Positions 44,584-46,750 of a DNA stretch of 46,750 nucleotides are shown here, piece by piece. The notes under the pieces were generated by a model. The model ran no database searches, had not been told where the DNA came from, and was given only the letters and a program-made list of their open reading frames with translations. The DNA is taken from positions 1-46,750 of the forward strand of contig JAKQCM010000301.1 of NCBI GenBank assembly GCA_029559155.1. Direction: 5' to 3'. The translations under genes were made by a program, and so were the position numbers. Origin of the DNA: Chloroflexota bacterium. Its GTDB lineage: Bacteria > Chloroflexota > Anaerolineae > Promineifilales > Promineifilaceae. Positions within the stretch are counted from its first letter, which is position 1. Every line of letters begins with the position of its first letter.

Positions 44584-46623
44584 ATGAAAGAACAAGACCT
44601 GACGATTCATAACCCCACCGGTTTGCATGCGCGGCCGGCGAAGGTGTTTGTGAATACCGCCAAGCAGTACAAGTCGGACATTCGCGTGCAGCATGGATCG
44701 AAGAAGGCGAATGCCAAGAGCCTTATCTCCATGCTGACGCTGGGCGTCGAATGTGGCAGCGAGATTCGGCTGATTGTCGATGGCGCGGATGAAGAGGAAG
44801 CGCTGGCGGCATTGGTTACGGCCGTTGCCGACGGCCTCGGCGAAGACCACCATGCACCTGAGGAGACGGCCGTTCCCTCCACCGCACCCGCCAACGGCCA
44901 ACAAGCCGTCCCCAGCCCCACGGCCGTTCTACCGGCCAACGTCATCAAAGGCATTCCCGCTGCGCCGGGCATCGCCATCGGCCCCATTTACCATCTCCAA
45001 CACGAAGAAATCACCATCGACGAAACCTTTCGCGGCGCGTCGGTCGAAGAAGAAGCCCTGCAGAAAGCCCTGGACCGCGCCCGTGGCCAGTTGGTCACGT
45101 TACACAAACAAATGGTGCAGTCTACCAGCGCCAGCGAAGCCGCTATCTTTGAAGTTCACCAGGAAATCCTGGAAGACCCCGACCTTCTGGACGCCGTATT
45201 GGAGCGCATCCACAAGCAGCAAAGCGCCGCCCGCGCCTGGCAAGTCACCATCGACGCCCGCGCCAAAGCCATGGCCGCTCTCAACGATCCGCTGCTGGCC
45301 GGACGAGCCGCCGACATTCAAGACGTGGGCTACCGCGTGCTGCGTCTGCTGATGGGCGGCGACGAGCAGCAAGTGAGCCTGCCGGATCACCCGATCATTC
45401 TGGTGGCCGCCGACCTGTCCCCTTCGGACACAGCGTCACTGGATCGGGGCAAAATCCTGGGCTTTTGCACGGCCGCCGGCGGCCCGACGGCCCATTCTGC
45501 CATCATTGCCCGCGCCCTCAGCTTACCGGCGGTGGTCAGTGCGGGCACGGCCGTTCTGGACATTGCCAACCTCACCCCCGTCATCCTCAATGGCTCGGAC
45601 GGCACCCTGACCATCAACCCGGACGCCGCCGCCGTGGCGCAGGCCCAGGCGCAGCAGCAATCATGGCAGGCGGCCATGTCCCGCGCCGCCGCCACTGCGG
45701 GCGAACCGGCCATCACCCAAGATGATCATCGCGTGGAAGTCGTCGCCAACATCGGCGGACTGAAGGACGCGCAGAAGGCAGCCACCGCTGGGGCGGAGGG
45801 CGTGGGCCTGTTACGCACGGAGTTTCTCTTTCTGGAGCGCACCGAAGCGCCCACAGAATTGGAGCAGTTTGAAGTGTACCGCGACGTGGTGCAAGCCCTG
45901 AACGGCCAGCCGGTTATTGTGCGCACGCTGGATATTGGCGGTGATAAACCCCTGCCGTACATCAGCGTGCCGCCGGAAGCCAACCCATTTTTGGGCGAAC
46001 GCGGCATTCGGCTGTGCCTGAACAGGCCAGAATTACTGCGCCAGCAGCTGCGCGCCATCCTGCGCGCTGCCGCGTTTGGCCCCTTGCGCATCATGTTCCC
46101 CATGGTAGCCGACCTGTCGGAATGGCGAGCGGCCCGGGCGATGGTGGCCGAAATCCAGGCGGAGTTGGGCGCGCCGGACGTGGAAGTGGGCATCATGATC
46201 GAAGTGCCCTCGGCCGCGCTCATGGCTGATGTCTTCGCCCAAGAGGTGGACTTTTTCTCTATCGGCACGAACGACCTGACCCAATACACCCTGGCGATGG
46301 ACCGGATGCACCCGTCTTTGGCAGGTAAATCGGATGGTCTGCATCCGGCGGTGCTGCGCTTGATTGCCCGCACGGTCGAAGCGGCGCACGCCCACGGCAA
46401 ATGGGTGGGCGTCTGCGGCGAACTGGGCGCGGACCCGCAAGCCGTGCCGATTCTGGTGGGCTTAGGCGTGGACGAACTCAGCGTCAGCGTGCCGTCCATC
46501 CCCTCGGTCAAGGCGCAAATCCGCGGGCTGACGCTGACGGCGGCCCAGACCACGGCGCAAGAAGCCCTGGCCTGCGGCACGGCCGTTCAAGTGCGTGAAA
46601 TGATGCCAACGGCCGTGTCCTAA
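44584..46623 (+). CDS. HPr-Enzyme I fusion of the phosphotransferase system
   Basis: From ATG 44584 (GAAAGGG upstream) the protein has 679 aa; an in-frame upstream start lies in the EIIA gene. Residues 1-90 are an HPr domain with His15 in NPTGLHARPAKVF and Ser46 in AKSLISMLTLGV. A Pro/Ala/Thr-rich linker (~92-118) joins it to Enzyme I: IKGIPAAPGIAIGP, the phospho-His304 in TAAGGPTAHSAIIARAL, GAEGVGLLRTEFLFL, and the PEP site with FSIGTNDLTQYTLAMDR and GVCGELGADP. It starts the phosphate chain from PEP. Ser46 would permit HPr-kinase regulation, but no kinase gene is visible. The fusion ensures 1:1 supply to the adjacent mannitol-type EII genes. Confidence 0.94.
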   Translation: MKEQDLTIHNPTGLHARPAKVFVNTAKQYKSDIRVQHGSKKANAKSLISMLTLGVECGSEIRLIVDGADEEEALAALVTAVADGLGEDHHAPEETAVPSTAPANGQQAVPSPTAVLPANVIKGIPAAPGIAIGPIYHLQHEEITIDETFRGASVEEEALQKALDRARGQLVTLHKQMVQSTSASEAAIFEVHQEILEDPDLLDAVLERIHKQQSAARAWQVTIDARAKAMAALNDPLLAGRAADIQDVGYRVLRLLMGGDEQQVSLPDHPIILVAADLSPSDTASLDRGKILGFCTAAGGPTAHSAIIARALSLPAVVSAGTAVLDIANLTPVILNGSDGTLTINPDAAAVAQAQAQQQSWQAAMSRAAATAGEPAITQDDHRVEVVANIGGLKDAQKAATAGAEGVGLLRTEFLFLERTEAPTELEQFEVYRDVVQALNGQPVIVRTLDIGGDKPLPYISVPPEANPFLGERGIRLCLNRPELLRQQLRAILRAAAFGPLRIMFPMVADLSEWRAARAMVAEIQAELGAPDVEVGIMIEVPSAALMADVFAQEVDFFSIGTNDLTQYTLAMDRMHPSLAGKSDGLHPAVLRLIARTVEAAHAHGKWVGVCGELGADPQAVPILVGLGVDELSVSVPSIPSVKAQIRGLTLTAAQTTAQEALACGTAVQVREMMPTAVS

Positions 46624-46633
46624 CACGCTAGCC

Positions 46634-46667
46634 AGATTGGACCAATCTTTAAAGATTGGTCCAATCT
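46634..46667. terminator. 34-bp perfect palindrome after the PTS operon
   Basis: AGATTGGACCAATCTTT is followed directly by its exact reverse complement. Each half contains the smaller dyad AGATTGG-x-CCAATCT. It starts ten bases after the Enzyme I stop. Likely the operon's transcript end, although no long T-run follows; it may alternatively be a dispersed palindromic repeat. Confidence 0.6.
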
Positions 46668-46705
46668 TATCCCGGCCAAAGTCACAAGTGATTGCGCCCA
46701 AAAAC

Positions 46706-46745
46706 AGAAGAGCTTTTTTAAAAAGTAGAAGAGCTTTTTTAAAAA
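46706..46745 (+). repeat. Direct repeat of a 19-bp T-rich unit at the window end
   Basis: AGAAGAGCTTTTTTAAAAA occurs at 46706-46724 and 46727-46745, separated by GT (21-bp period). AGCTTTTTT also resembles the tail of a terminator. Whether more copies follow cannot be seen. Confidence 0.6.
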
Positions 46746-46750
46746 TCTCT

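Overview
The window is a gene-dense, high-GC bacterial chromosome segment. The best guess for its source is a Chloroflexota bacterium of the Anaerolineae/Ardenticatenia type. That rests on gene style (large GT39/YfhO membrane proteins with C-terminal beta-rich modules, a 7TM-type histidine kinase, tandem-repeat multihaem cytochromes) and not on any RNA marker; no rRNA or tRNA gene was seen. The most striking DNA-level feature is the palindrome ACGGCCGT. I counted about 108 copies by hand, where base composition alone predicts about one. It is read in all three frames inside proteins (Thr-Ala-Val, Gly-Arg, Arg-Pro) and also sits at the centre of intergenic hairpins.

Layout. 1-10,061 (+): four large membrane proteins of glycosyltransferase (GT39/DUF2142/YfhO) type, two pairs overlapping by ATGA; the first is cut by the window edge and the fourth looks like a YfhO-GT39 fusion. 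10,118-12,773 (-): folK, folB, a monoglyceride-lipase-like hydrolase and nth. 12,956-20,109 (+): an orphan sensor kinase, a glycogen debranching enzyme, an unusual double cyclic-nucleotide-binding domain/NAD(P)HX-epimerase fusion, rpiA and a two-domain FKBP lipoprotein. 20,178-22,900 (-): another GT39 protein and xthA.

23,418-31,013 (+) is an electron-transfer island. It encodes an exported anchored protein, a five-helix membrane cytochrome b-like protein with a coiled-coil insert, an 18-haem c-type cytochrome, a 2x[4Fe-4S] ferredoxin, an FAD/NAD(P)H oxidoreductase and a 28-haem cytochrome. The last contains ten tandem units of about 40 residues, each with two CxxCH motifs and two extra His. 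Gene order suggests electrons pass from NAD(P)H/ferredoxin through membrane haem b to a long periplasmic or extracellular haem chain. This is the best candidate for an undescribed system. It ends in a 40-bp perfect palindrome and an intrinsic terminator.

31,195-40,437 holds alr (-), a 200-bp tandem non-coding repeat, a MerR regulator (+) beside a textbook 19-bp-spacer MerR promoter that drives an NAD-binding SDR (+), and then on the minus strand a CrtU-like FAD oxidoreductase with a radical SAM protein, a RibD/DHFR-like reductase and a TIGR03960-type radical SAM protein. 40,929-46,623 (+) is a mannitol-type PTS operon: a PRD regulator with degenerate phosphorylation histidines, split EIIC, EIIB and EIIA, and an HPr-Enzyme I fusion. 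No mannitol-1-phosphate dehydrogenase gene lies in the window; it could be beyond the right edge.
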